Source of the DNA: Paraburkholderia rhynchosiae
GTDB taxonomy: Bacteria; Pseudomonadota; Gammaproteobacteria; Burkholderiales; Burkholderiaceae
Reading direction: 5' to 3'
Assembly (NCBI RefSeq): GCF_002879865.1
Contig: NZ_PNXY01000015.1
Span: 62,001-126,000, forward strand
Length of the DNA stretch: 64,000 nt
The position numbers and the translations under genes were made by a program. This document shows positions 37,314 through 45,831 of the stretch, in pieces. Below the pieces are notes generated by a model that worked only from the letters and a program-made list of their open reading frames with translations, did no database searches and was not told the DNA's origin. Numbering within the stretch: the first letter of the stretch is position 1; the number at the start of each line of letters is the position of its first letter.

Positions 37314-37335
37314 GTACGCAAGCATGCTTGCGTAC
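37314..37335. promoter_or_regulatory. Perfect 22-bp palindrome upstream of the BON-LysM gene
   Basis: A fully symmetric sequence with half-site GTACGCAAGCA, ending 20 bp before the ATG and just ahead of the GAGGAG ribosome site. It could be an operator for a dimeric regulator, or a hairpin in the leader that limits ribosome access. Such perfection is unlikely by chance. Confidence 0.7.
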
Positions 37336-37355
37336 CAACATGAGGAGTGTGATCG

Positions 37356-37853
37356 ATGGGTATTCTCAGTTTCATCAAGGAAGCCGGCGAAAAACTGTTC
37401 AGCGCCGCGTCCACGCCGGCCAAGGCTGAATCCGCGCCTGCCGCACCCGACCTTGCCGCGCTCAACAAGACCGCGGGCGACGCAATCGCCACTTACATCC
37501 GCAGCCAGGGCCTCGACGCAACCGACCTGCAAGTCACGTACGACGGCACGAGCCACACCGTGACCGTGGCTGGTGAAGCCGCGGACCAGCCGACCAAGGA
37601 CAAGATCCTGGTCGCAGCCGGCAATGTGCAGAACGTCGACAAGGTCGACGATCAACTGAGCGTCACCACGCCCGCCGCGGCGCCCACGCAGTTCCACACG
37701 GTTGTGCCGGGCGACAATCTGTGGAAGATCGCGGAGAAGTACTACGGCAGCGGCGCGAAAAACGACGTGATTTTCCAGGCTAACACGCCGATGCTGAAAG
37801 GCCCGGACAAGATCTATCCGGGCCAGGTGCTGGTGATTCCAGCGCTGCAATAA
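37356..37853 (+). CDS. BON and LysM domain protein (Kbp/YgaU-like)
   Basis: 165-residue protein with an N-terminal helix MGILSFIKEAGEKLF, a BON domain (about 40-105; VTYDGTSHTVTVAGEAADQPTKDKILVAAGNVQNVDKV) and a C-terminal LysM domain (about 112-164; HTVVPGDNLWKIAEKYYGSG ... IYPGQVLVIPAL). E. coli Kbp with the same architecture is a cytoplasmic potassium-binding protein. No signal peptide is seen. GAGGAG precedes the ATG. Potassium binding is inferred from the architecture only. Confidence 0.92.
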   Translation: MGILSFIKEAGEKLFSAASTPAKAESAPAAPDLAALNKTAGDAIATYIRSQGLDATDLQVTYDGTSHTVTVAGEAADQPTKDKILVAAGNVQNVDKVDDQLSVTTPAAAPTQFHTVVPGDNLWKIAEKYYGSGAKNDVIFQANTPMLKGPDKIYPGQVLVIPALQ

Positions 37854-37914
37854 GCCAACCCGCGGGCTCGCATCGCGCGAACACAACACGGCAGTAAACG
37901 ACAACACGGCGACA

Positions 37915-37955
37915 ACACGGCGCTCGAGTAACCACCTCGAGCGCCGTGTTTTTTA
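37915..37955 (+). terminator. Rho-independent terminator after the BON-LysM gene
   Basis: 14-bp perfect stem ACACGGCGCTCGAG, loop TAACCAC, then CTCGAGCGCCGTGT into TTTTTT. It lies in the convergent gap before the L-asparaginase gene. The minus strand lacks an equally good T-run. Confidence 0.95.
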
Positions 37956-37987
37956 TTGAGCGCGTTGCTATTGAACGTTGAGCAGCA

Positions 37988-39016
37988 TCAGTACGTATCG
38001 AACGCCTTCTGCAGCGCGACTGGCCCCGTGGCTCCCGCGGCCAACGCTAGCATCAGTAGCACGCGCGCCTTATACGGATTCAGCGAGCCCGCGCTGACGA
38101 AGCCGAGCGCGTCGTCGGCGGCCGCGCCGTTGCGCATCACATGCCCCGAGCCCACGCGCGACGAACGCACCACCGCCACGCCTTGCGAGGCGGCATCGGC
38201 GAGCGCTTGCGCGAGCGACACGTGAATCGAACCATTACCCGTGCCCGCCACCACGATGCCGCGCACGCCAGCTGTCACGAGCGCATCCACTGCAATGCGC
38301 GACACGCCGGCATAGCTCACGACGATTTCCACATGCGGCCAGTTCGAGCCAATCACGAACTCGGTCGCGAGCGTGTGCGGACGCACCACGTTCCGCTGGA
38401 ATTCGACGCGCCCGTCCTGCACCCAGCCAAGCGCGCCGATCTCCGGCGAGTGGAAAGCATCGACGGCATAAGTGCTCGTCTTGACCACGTCACGCGCGCT
38501 GTGAATCCTGTTGTTGAACGCGACCAGCACGCCCTGCCCGCGCACGCCGGAATTCGCCGCGACCGTCACGGCGTTCAGCAGATTGAGCGGACCGTCGGCG
38601 GACAAAGCGGACGCCGGCCGCATCGCGGCGGTCAGCACGACCGGCTTGTCGGACTTGATGGTCAGATGCAGCAGATAAGCGGTTTCTTCGAGCGTATCCG
38701 TGCCATGTGTGACGACCACGCCGTCGATGTCGTCGGCGTCAAGCAGTGTATTGATGCGTTGCGCGAGCGTGGTCCAGAGCGGCATCGCCATGTCTTTGCT
38801 GTCGATGCTCGCAATCTGCTCGGGCGCAATCCGGGCCACCGTGGACAAAGCCGGCACCACAGCCAGCAGTTGTTCGACGCCGACCACGCCCGCCTGATAG
38901 CCGGAGGTGTTGGTGGCGTCCGCGGCCGCGCCCGCAATCGTGCCGCCAGTGGCGAGCACGGCGATGCGCGGCAGCGGCGCAATGATGGACGAAGGAGAGG
39001 AAGTCGGTGTATTCAT
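37988..39016 (-). CDS. L-asparaginase
   Basis: 342-residue asparaginase/glutaminase-family amidohydrolase converting L-asparagine to aspartate and ammonia. The first catalytic Thr is in LATGGTIAG (near residue 27) and the second triad segment is VVTHGTDTLEETAYLL. No signal peptide is visible despite the AnsB-like sequence, so a cytoplasmic location is likely. The start is ATG at 39016; an upstream in-frame ATG at 39049 would add 11 residues. It is convergent with the BON-LysM gene. Confidence 0.92.
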   Translation of the reverse strand: MNTPTSSPSSIIAPLPRIAVLATGGTIAGAAADATNTSGYQAGVVGVEQLLAVVPALSTVARIAPEQIASIDSKDMAMPLWTTLAQRINTLLDADDIDGVVVTHGTDTLEETAYLLHLTIKSDKPVVLTAAMRPASALSADGPLNLLNAVTVAANSGVRGQGVLVAFNNRIHSARDVVKTSTYAVDAFHSPEIGALGWVQDGRVEFQRNVVRPHTLATEFVIGSNWPHVEIVVSYAGVSRIAVDALVTAGVRGIVVAGTGNGSIHVSLAQALADAASQGVAVVRSSRVGSGHVMRNGAAADDALGFVSAGSLNPYKARVLLMLALAAGATGPVALQKAFDTY

Positions 39017-39066
39017 GGCGGCGATTGTAAGCGATGATGCGCTGCCCACGCGCGCCTAAAAAACCC

Positions 39067-39993
39067 TTAAACCGCCTCGCGCAACTGCGCGGCGATTTCC
39101 GCCTCGGTCAGTTGCGGCGCGAACATCTCGATCAGCCGATACGCATACGCGCGCAGGAACGCGCCTTTGCGCAAACCGACCCGCGTCGTGCTCGCTTCGA
39201 ACAGATGCTGCGTATCGAGCGCGACGAGTTCGCTGTCGCGCTTCGGATCGTAGGCCATTGCCGCGACGACGCCGATACCCATGCCGAGCTCGACGTAGGT
39301 CTTGATCACGTCGGCGTCGATCGCGGTCAGCACCACGTCGGGCAGCGCGCCCGCTTTCGCAAACGCCTGGTCGATATGCGAGCGGCCCGTGAAATCCTGG
39401 TCATACGTGACGATCGGGAATTCGGCGATTTCGTCGAGTGTCAGATTCGGGCGGCCCACCAGCGGATGATCCTTCGGCACGACCACGACGTGATGCCACG
39501 AATAGCACGGGAACGTGACGATATCGGGGAAACGGTCCAACGCTTCCGTCGAAATGCCAATATCCGCCTCGCCGTTGATGATCATCTGTGCGATCTGTTG
39601 CGGACTGCCCTGGCGCAGCGCCAGATGCACCTTCGGGAAGACCTCGGTGAACTGACGAATCACCTTCGGCAACGCGTAACGCGCCTGGGTGTGCGTGGTC
39701 GCCACCACCAGATGGCCGCTGTCCTGATCGGCGTACTGGCGTGCGACGCGGCGCAGATTCTCCGCGTCGAGCAGCATCCGCTCGATCAGCTGATGCACCG
39801 CCTTGCCCGGCTCGGTGAGGCCCGTGAGCCGCTTGCCGCGTCGAATGAAAATGTCGACGCCGAGTTCGTCCTCGAGGTCCTTGATCTGTTTCGACACGCC
39901 CGACTGCGACGTGTACAGCACGTTCGCCACCTCGGTCAGATTCATGTTCTGACGCACGGCCTCGCGCACGAAGCGCAGTTGCTGGAAATTCAT
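39067..39993 (-). CDS. cysB: CysB-family LysR regulator of sulfur assimilation
   Basis: 308-residue LysR regulator of the CysB/Cbl group: MNFQQLRFVREAVRQNMNLTEVANVLYTSQSGVSKQIKDLEDELGVDIFIRRGKRL is nearly diagnostic. The effector domain follows (about 93-300), including TTHTQARYALPKVIRQF. CysB activates sulfate uptake genes with N-acetylserine as inducer. It lies 76 bp after cysA on the same strand, the end of the sulfate permease operon, which strongly supports this role. Cbl is the main alternative. Confidence 0.93.
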   Translation of the reverse strand: MNFQQLRFVREAVRQNMNLTEVANVLYTSQSGVSKQIKDLEDELGVDIFIRRGKRLTGLTEPGKAVHQLIERMLLDAENLRRVARQYADQDSGHLVVATTHTQARYALPKVIRQFTEVFPKVHLALRQGSPQQIAQMIINGEADIGISTEALDRFPDIVTFPCYSWHHVVVVPKDHPLVGRPNLTLDEIAEFPIVTYDQDFTGRSHIDQAFAKAGALPDVVLTAIDADVIKTYVELGMGIGVVAAMAYDPKRDSELVALDTQHLFEASTTRVGLRKGAFLRAYAYRLIEMFAPQLTEAEIAAQLREAV

Positions 39994-40069
39994 CTTGAAG
40001 TGTCCGGTTCAGCGAGAGTTGAATTGTTGGTATCGGATCGCATCCTGTCGTGTTTGCAGCGGTCGCCGC

Positions 40070-41128
40070 TCACTGCGCGGGAAATACCCGCAACGCGCGC
40101 GGCACCGCCGTCACGCCGTCGCCGACCGCCAGTTGCAGATCGCGCCACGCTTCACGATCGAGTTCGGCTTCGAGCAGGTTGCCCTCGCGGCCCGCGAGTT
40201 CGACCCGCACGGAGCCGCCCAATGTCACGACGCGCCGTACATCAACGACGATACCCTCGCGATGCCCCGACGACTGCGGATACAACTGCAGATCGTGCGG
40301 ACGCACATAGGCGAAAGCCGGACCGCTGAAATCGGTGCTGATCGCGACCGGCAACGCGGCGCCGTCCACGACGAAACCGCTTGCATCGACCTTGCCATGC
40401 AGACGGTTCGCCGCGCCGAGAAACTCATAGACGAACGACGTTTGCGGGTGGTCGTACACGTCCTGCGGACTGCCGACCTGTTCCACGTGTCCGCGATTGA
40501 GCACGACGATGCGATCCGCCACTTCGAGCGCCTCTTCCTGATCGTGCGTGACGAAGATAGTCGAAATATGCAGATCGTCATGCAGGCGCCGCAGCCAGCT
40601 GCGCAATTCCTTGCGCACTTTGGCGTCGAGCGCGCCGAACGGTTCGTCGAGCAGCAGCACTTTGGGCTCGACGGCGAGCGCGCGAGCCAGCGCGATACGT
40701 TGGCGCTGACCGCCCGACAGTTCCGACGGATACCGTTGCGCGAGCCAGTCGAGTTGCACGAGCTTGAGCAGTTCATGCACCTTCTCGCGGATCACGGCTT
40801 CCGACGGGCGCTCTTTCCTCGGCTTCACGCGCAGCCCGAACGCCACGTTCTCGAACACCGTCATATGGCGGAACAACGCGTAATGCTGGAACACGAAGCC
40901 CACTTCGCGCTCACGCGCGCCGACCGTCGCGACGTCCTGGCCTTGCAGCACGACCTGGCCGCCGTCCGCGTATTCGAGGCCCGCGATCACGCGCAGCAAC
41001 GTGGTCTTGCCGCAACCCGACGGCCCAAGCAGCGCAACCAGTTCGCCTGGCGGAAAATCGAGCGAGACGTTATCGAGCGCGACGAAATCGCCGAAGCGCT
41101 TTTGCAGGTTACGTACGGTGATACCCAT
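40070..41128 (-). CDS. cysA: Sulfate/thiosulfate ABC transporter ATP-binding protein CysA
   Basis: 352-residue ATPase. Walker A is GPSGCGKTTLL (near residue 37), signature LSGGQRQRIALARAL (near residue 133), Walker B LLLDEPFGALD; the C-terminal ~120 residues form a TOBE-like domain with AFAYVRPHDLQLYP. The start ATG overlaps the cysW stop by one base (TAATG), so translation is coupled. A much longer upstream opening in the same frame lies within cysW and is not used. Confidence 0.97.
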   Translation of the reverse strand: MGITVRNLQKRFGDFVALDNVSLDFPPGELVALLGPSGCGKTTLLRVIAGLEYADGGQVVLQGQDVATVGAREREVGFVFQHYALFRHMTVFENVAFGLRVKPRKERPSEAVIREKVHELLKLVQLDWLAQRYPSELSGGQRQRIALARALAVEPKVLLLDEPFGALDAKVRKELRSWLRRLHDDLHISTIFVTHDQEEALEVADRIVVLNRGHVEQVGSPQDVYDHPQTSFVYEFLGAANRLHGKVDASGFVVDGAALPVAISTDFSGPAFAYVRPHDLQLYPQSSGHREGIVVDVRRVVTLGGSVRVELAGREGNLLEAELDREAWRDLQLAVGDGVTAVPRALRVFPAQ

Positions 41129-42216
41129 TACAGCTCTCCTTGCTTGAGCGGGTGTTGCTGCGAGGCTTGCGTTTTTTGCGGCTGTGCAGTGGACGGCAAA
41201 GCGGACGACGAGGCGGACGGAGATGCTGACGAAGATACGGACGACAAGGCCGCAGGCAGCGTGACGGGACCGGCGTGCGCGGGCACATCGCGCGCGTCCG
41301 ACAGTTCCGCCGACATATGACGCTCGGCGAGCAGCTTGAGTGCGAGCGTCACGAGCGCGAGCAAGGCCAGCACCGACGCCACGGCGAACGCTGCCGAGAA
41401 GTTGTATTCGTTGTAGAGAATTTCGACATGCAGCGGCATCGTGTCGGTCTGGCCACGAATATGGCCCGACACGACCGACACCGCGCCGAACTCGCCCATT
41501 GCCCGCGCATTGCACAGAATCACGCCATACAGCAGGCCCCATTTCACATTGGGCAGCGTGACGCGCCGAAATATCTGCCAGCCCGACGCGCCGAGCACAT
41601 GCGCGGCTTCTTCTTCGTCGTTGCCTTGCGCCTGCATCAGCGGAATCAGTTCGCGCGCGACGAACGGGAACGTGACGAAGATGGTCGCCAGCACAATGCC
41701 CGGCACTGCGAAAATGATCTGCACGTTATGCGCTTGCAGCCACGGACCGAACCATCCTTGCGCGCCGAACATCAACACGTAGATCAGACCGGAGATCACC
41801 GGCGACACAGAGAACGGCAGATCAATGAGCGTAGTCAGCAGCGCCTTGCCGCGAAACTCGAACTTCGCGATGCACCACGAAGCCGCCAGGCCGAACACGA
41901 GATTCAGCGGCACCGCAATCCCGGCAGTAATCGCCGTCAGTTTGATGGCCGCAAGCGCGTCGGGATCGGCGAGCGATTCCAGATAGAAACCGAGCCCCTT
42001 GTTCAACGCCTGATAAAACACGGCGACGAGCGGCACCACGAGAAAGAGCGAGAGAAACAGCAACGCGATGCCGGTCAGAATCCAGCGCACGAGTGGCGGT
42101 TCGGTGATCGGATCGGGCCGGCGCGCAACGTTCAGCGGCGCGCGCGCCAATTGCTGAGGCGCAGCCACTGCGTGCGCCTGCACGCCGGTTGTGGGATCGG
42201 TGGAACGGCGGCTCAT
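41128..42216 (-). CDS. cysW: Sulfate/thiosulfate ABC transporter permease CysW
   Basis: 362-residue inner-membrane permease with six hydrophobic segments in the core (about 50-310) and the EAA loop VLGASGWQIFRRVTLPNVKWGLL. The N-terminal ~45 and C-terminal ~50 residues are polar; the latter is Ser/Ala-rich with SSVSSSASPSASSS, longer than in E. coli. The start ATG overlaps the cysT stop by 4 bases, which fixes it at 42216. Confidence 0.95.
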   Translation of the reverse strand: MSRRSTDPTTGVQAHAVAAPQQLARAPLNVARRPDPITEPPLVRWILTGIALLFLSLFLVVPLVAVFYQALNKGLGFYLESLADPDALAAIKLTAITAGIAVPLNLVFGLAASWCIAKFEFRGKALLTTLIDLPFSVSPVISGLIYVLMFGAQGWFGPWLQAHNVQIIFAVPGIVLATIFVTFPFVARELIPLMQAQGNDEEEAAHVLGASGWQIFRRVTLPNVKWGLLYGVILCNARAMGEFGAVSVVSGHIRGQTDTMPLHVEILYNEYNFSAAFAVASVLALLALVTLALKLLAERHMSAELSDARDVPAHAGPVTLPAALSSVSSSASPSASSSALPSTAQPQKTQASQQHPLKQGEL

Positions 42217-43109
42217 TGCACACCTCCGCCGATGCTTGCGACGCTCGCCGCGGCCGGCGCCGGACCCGAGCCGCCGCGGCTCGTCCGGCGCTGCAAATAC
42301 CACTGCAGTGTGTTGATGAACAACAGCATCAGGAACGACACGACAAGCATCACGACGGCGAGAGCGGTAGCGCCGGCATAGTCGTACTGTTCGAGCTTCG
42401 TGATGATCAGCAGCGACGTGATCTCCGACTTCATCGGCACATTGCCGGCAATAAAAATGACCGAGCCGTATTCGCCGAGCGCACGCGCGAACGCGAGCGC
42501 GAAACCCGTCAGCAACGCCGGGAAAACGGCCGGCAACACCACGCGTCGAAACGTCAGCCAGCGCAATGCGCCGAGGCACGCGGCGGCCTCTTCCTGTTCG
42601 CGCTCGAACTCTTCGAGCACCGGCTGCACCGTGCGTACGACGAACGGCAAGCCGATGAACGTCAGCGCAACCAGCACGCCCGCCGGCGTGAAAGCGATCT
42701 TCAGTCCGAGCGGCTCGAGGAACTGGCCGATCCAGCCGTTGCCCGCGTACACGGCCGCGAGCGAAATGCCGGCAACCGAGGTGGGCAGCGCGAACGGCAG
42801 ATCGACCACGGCGTCGACGATGCGCTTGAACGGGAACCGGTATCGCACGAGCACCCATGCGACCAGGAAGCCGAACACCGCGTTGATCAACGCGCCGCCG
42901 AGCGCGGAAAAGAACGTCAGCCGATACGAGGCGAGCACGCGCGGCGAGCTGACGGCGCGCACGAACTGACTCCAGTCGAGCGTCGCGGTTTTGAGAAAGG
43001 TTGCCGCGAGCGGAATCAGCACCACGAGGCTCAGATAAGCCACCGTGATGCCGAGTGTCAGGCCAAAACCGGGCAAGGCGCTCGGCTTTCGGAAGGTCAA
43101 CGTCGTCAT
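42213..43109 (-). CDS. cysT: Sulfate/thiosulfate ABC transporter permease CysT (CysU)
   Basis: 298-residue inner-membrane permease. ALPGFGLTLGITVAYLSLVVLIPLAA opens the first membrane segment; DLPFALPTSVAGISLAAVYA and the EAA loop CLGALRWLTFRRVVLPAVFPALL are typical. It pairs with CysW, uses CysA as ATPase and receives sulfate from the binding protein encoded 146 bp upstream. Confidence 0.96.
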   Translation of the reverse strand: MTTLTFRKPSALPGFGLTLGITVAYLSLVVLIPLAATFLKTATLDWSQFVRAVSSPRVLASYRLTFFSALGGALINAVFGFLVAWVLVRYRFPFKRIVDAVVDLPFALPTSVAGISLAAVYAGNGWIGQFLEPLGLKIAFTPAGVLVALTFIGLPFVVRTVQPVLEEFEREQEEAAACLGALRWLTFRRVVLPAVFPALLTGFALAFARALGEYGSVIFIAGNVPMKSEITSLLIITKLEQYDYAGATALAVVMLVVSFLMLLFINTLQWYLQRRTSRGGSGPAPAAASVASIGGGVQ

Positions 43110-43255
43110 GCTCGTTACTCTTTCAGGTTGATGCTTGTGTTGCAGGCCGTCTGGTCCTGATCGGCCAAAAGCGCGCCAGTGGGCGCGCTCCGGGTGACGC
43201 GCGTTCGTGTCGCGTCGCTCTGCCCACGCCGGCTACGGCGCGGACGTCGGCGGTA

Positions 43256-44305
43256 TTACTGCGGTTGATAGATCGAATCGAACACCCCGCCGTCGGCAAA
43301 ATGCGTCTTCTGCGCGGTCGCCCAGCCGCCGAACGAATCGTCGACCGTATAGAGCTTCAGCTTCGGAAACTTCGCGGTCAACTCGGCCGGGACCTTGTTC
43401 GAACGCGGACGGTAGAAGTTCTTCGCGGCGATTTCCTGACCCTGCTCGCTGTAGAGAAAGTTCAGATACGCTTCGGCCAGCTTGCGCGTGCCGTGCTTTT
43501 CGACGACCTTGTCCACCACCGCCACCGGCGGCTCGGCCAGAATGCTCACGGACGGCACGACGATTTCGAACTTGTCCGGACCGAACTCCTTCAGCGATAG
43601 AAACGCCTCGTTTTCCCAAGCGATCAACACGTCGCCGATGCCGCGTTGCACGAAGCTGGTGGTCGCGCCGCGCGCGCCCGAATCCAGCACGCCGGCATTC
43701 CTGTAGAGTTTCCCGACGAATTCCTTGGCCTTCTGGTCATTGCCGCCCGGCTGATGCGCGGCATACGCCCACGCGGCCAGGTAGTTCCAGCGCGCGCCGC
43801 CCGAGGTCTTCGGATTCGGCGTCACGATCGACACACCCGGTTTGGTCAGATCGTTCCAATCCTTGATGTGCTTCGGATTGCCTTTGCGCACCAGAAACAC
43901 GATCGTCGATGTGTACGGCGACGCGTTGTCCGGCAAGCGCTTTTGCCAGCCCTTGTCGATCAACCCCTTGTTCGCGATGGCGTCGATGTCATAGGCCAGC
44001 GCGAGCGTCACCACATCCGCCTGCAAGCCGTCGAGCACCGAGCGCGCCTGGGCGCCGGAACCGCCGTGCGACTGCTTGAACGTGACGCTCTCGCCCGTCT
44101 TCGCCTTCCATTCCTTGCCGAAGGCCTGATTCACGTCCTGATAGAGTTCGCGAGTCGGGTCGTAGGAAACGTTCAGCAGCGTGCTGTCGGCGGCTTGCGC
44201 GTGACCCACTGCACCAAGCGCGCCGAGCGCGGCTGCCGCGCCGAAGGAGAGCGCCGCGATGAGTTTTCGGGTCCTGCCTGCCCGCCCCGTGTCCTGATGG
44301 TTCAT
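43256..44305 (-). CDS. sbp: Periplasmic sulfate-binding protein
   Basis: 349-residue secreted binding protein. An N-terminal signal peptide (RKLIAALSFGAAAALGALGAVGHAQA) precedes the mature domain beginning DSTLLNVSYDPTRELYQ. Other family marks are KQSHGGSGAQARSVLDGLQADVVTLALAYDID and KNFYRPRS. It starts the operon read toward cysT, W and A. It could equally be cysP; sequence alone does not decide between sulfate and thiosulfate preference. Confidence 0.95.
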   Translation of the reverse strand: MNHQDTGRAGRTRKLIAALSFGAAAALGALGAVGHAQAADSTLLNVSYDPTRELYQDVNQAFGKEWKAKTGESVTFKQSHGGSGAQARSVLDGLQADVVTLALAYDIDAIANKGLIDKGWQKRLPDNASPYTSTIVFLVRKGNPKHIKDWNDLTKPGVSIVTPNPKTSGGARWNYLAAWAYAAHQPGGNDQKAKEFVGKLYRNAGVLDSGARGATTSFVQRGIGDVLIAWENEAFLSLKEFGPDKFEIVVPSVSILAEPPVAVVDKVVEKHGTRKLAEAYLNFLYSEQGQEIAAKNFYRPRSNKVPAELTAKFPKLKLYTVDDSFGGWATAQKTHFADGGVFDSIYQPQ

Positions 44306-44391
44306 GCCAAGTTCTCCGCGTGTTGGTCCGCTGAAACAGCGTATGGTGTTGTTTTGCGTCGGGTCACGTGCACATGAGCGACTGGAAGGCC

Positions 44392-44445
44392 AGTCTATCG
44401 AAGGGCTTTCATCATTAAAAATAATGTTTCTTCATTTTTTAATAC
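44392..44445 (-). promoter_or_regulatory. Candidate CysB-dependent promoter of the sulfate permease operon
   Basis: A minus-strand TAGACT (44397-44392) could be the -10, with no good -35 at 17 bp (TTTTAA), as expected for an activator-dependent promoter. Directly upstream lies an AT-rich block (44411-44445, with ATTAAAAATAAT symmetry) unusual for this GC-rich window, the kind of site CysB binds. Tentative. Confidence 0.4.
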
Positions 44446-44573
44446 GCAAAAGTGGTAATGACAGCCGGACAAGGCGTTGCGGCATAAAAAGGGAACGTTC
44501 CGACGTCGATTTGCGACGTTGCGGCAGCGCGGCACCGCGCGAACTTAAAGTAAAGCTTGAATTGCGCCGGATA

Positions 44574-44589
44574 CTGTATAAAAATACAG
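44574..44589. promoter_or_regulatory. LexA (SOS) box 1 of lexA
   Basis: CTGTATAAAAATACAG fits CTG-N10-CAG with an A/T-rich centre and near-perfect symmetry. It is 28 bp upstream of the lexA start, a normal autorepression position. Confidence 0.92.
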
Positions 44590-44593
44590 CCAC

Positions 44594-44609
44594 CTGTTCA
44601 TCCATACAG
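44594..44609. promoter_or_regulatory. LexA (SOS) box 2 of lexA
   Basis: CTGTTCATCCATACAG also fits CTG-N10-CAG, with a less symmetric centre. It follows box 1 by 4 bp, giving two adjacent operators as in E. coli lexA, and ends 8 bp before the ATG. Confidence 0.88.
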
Positions 44610-44616
44610 TGGCGCT

Positions 44617-45267
44617 ATGACCAAACTCACCGCACGACAGCAGCAGGTTTTCGATCTCATCCGCCGGGCCATTGAACGCACCGGTTTTCCGCCTACCCGC
44701 GCGGAGATCGCCGCGGAGCTGGGCTTCAGCTCGGCCAATTCGGCTGAAGAGCATTTGCGGGCGCTTGCACGCAAGGGCGTGATCGAACTCGCGGCCGGCG
44801 CGTCGCGCGGCATTCGTCTACTGGCAGGCCCAGACGACGCACCGCATCAGTTCACGCTGCCGCACGCCAGCATCATGCAACTGTCGCTGCCGCTGATCGG
44901 CCGGGTTGCCGCCGGTAGCCCGATCCTCGCGCAGGAACATATCGCACAGCACTATGCGTGCGATCCGGCGCTCTTCTCGAGTAAGCCCGATTACCTGCTT
45001 AAGGTGCGCGGCCTGTCCATGCGCGACGCGGGCATCTTCGACGGCGATCTGCTCGCGGTGCAGAAACGAAGCGAGGCCAAAGACGGCCAGATCATCATTG
45101 CGCGGCTCGGCGACGACGTCACCGTCAAGCGCCTGAAGCGGCGGCCGAACGGCATCGAGCTGATTGCGGAGAATCCCGATTACGAAAACATTTTCGTTGA
45201 GACCGGCAGTGCGGACTTCGCACTGGAGGGCATCGCTGTCGGGCTGATCCGCCCCGGCGAGTTTTGA
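44617..45267 (+). CDS. lexA: SOS-response repressor LexA
   Basis: 216-residue repressor. The N-terminal winged helix starts MTKLTARQQQVFDLIRRAIERTGFPPTRAEIAAELGFSSANSAEEHLRAL. The self-cleavage Ala-Gly lies in GRVAAGSPI, with catalytic Ser in GLSMRDAGIFDGD and Lys in DDVTVKRLKRR. RecA-stimulated cleavage relieves repression. ATG at 44617 follows the two SOS boxes; an in-frame upstream opening crosses the boxes and is not used. Confidence 0.98.
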   Translation: MTKLTARQQQVFDLIRRAIERTGFPPTRAEIAAELGFSSANSAEEHLRALARKGVIELAAGASRGIRLLAGPDDAPHQFTLPHASIMQLSLPLIGRVAAGSPILAQEHIAQHYACDPALFSSKPDYLLKVRGLSMRDAGIFDGDLLAVQKRSEAKDGQIIIARLGDDVTVKRLKRRPNGIELIAENPDYENIFVETGSADFALEGIAVGLIRPGEF

Positions 45268-45371
45268 TCGCGTTCGCTGCGTTGACTCACTGCGCCAACC
45301 GCTCGATGGCCCAAACGCTCGCTGCTTCACCGACTAAAGCTGTCCCAACGTTGAATCGCCCGGAGACACTC

Positions 45372-45716
45372 ATGGAACGCCTTGCCCGCCTGTTGCCTTT
45401 TCGCCAGTTCGGCCGTCTGCGCCATTTGCGCAAGCTGGTGCCCTGCTCACCGATCGAGGCGTCCACGGCCAGCACTGCATCGCTGTTCGACTCGCCCGCG
45501 AGCGCTTCGAGCCTGCCGTCTTCATTGCCCGCATTTGCCCGCGTGTCCCTGAATTCGGGACTCAATACTGCGGAACCGGCGCGTCGCGCACCGGTGCGGG
45601 TCTATCACGGCCCGTCGCGGCTGATCATGGTTGGCACTGTGGATGCCGTGTGCCGCATGATCGATCGCTGCATCGCGGACGAAACGAACGTCCACGGTGC
45701 CGTATTCGAGTCCTGA
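45372..45716 (+). CDS. Uncharacterised protein immediately downstream of lexA
   Basis: 114-residue protein of unknown function. ATG at 45372 has a CGGAGACACTC ribosome site; the frame also opens upstream from 45264, overlapping lexA. The N-terminal part is basic and hydrophobic (MERLARLLPFRQFGRLRHLRKLVP), the middle is Ser/Ala-rich low complexity, and the C-terminal ~40 residues look folded (VRVYHGPSRLIMVGTVDAVCRMIDRCIADE). Position after lexA suggests SOS co-expression, the place often held by the division inhibitor sulA, but I see no SulA motif. Confidence 0.7.
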   Translation: MERLARLLPFRQFGRLRHLRKLVPCSPIEASTASTASLFDSPASASSLPSSLPAFARVSLNSGLNTAEPARRAPVRVYHGPSRLIMVGTVDAVCRMIDRCIADETNVHGAVFES

Positions 45717-45831
45717 AGATGTGAGAGGCGTGCGGGTGCATCCGTGGATTCACTGTTCAAGGCATCGCACCGGATCGTTTCGGCGTGGCCCCGGTCCACG
45801 TTAGATCGCACCTGATGGAGAGTCCCACCCG

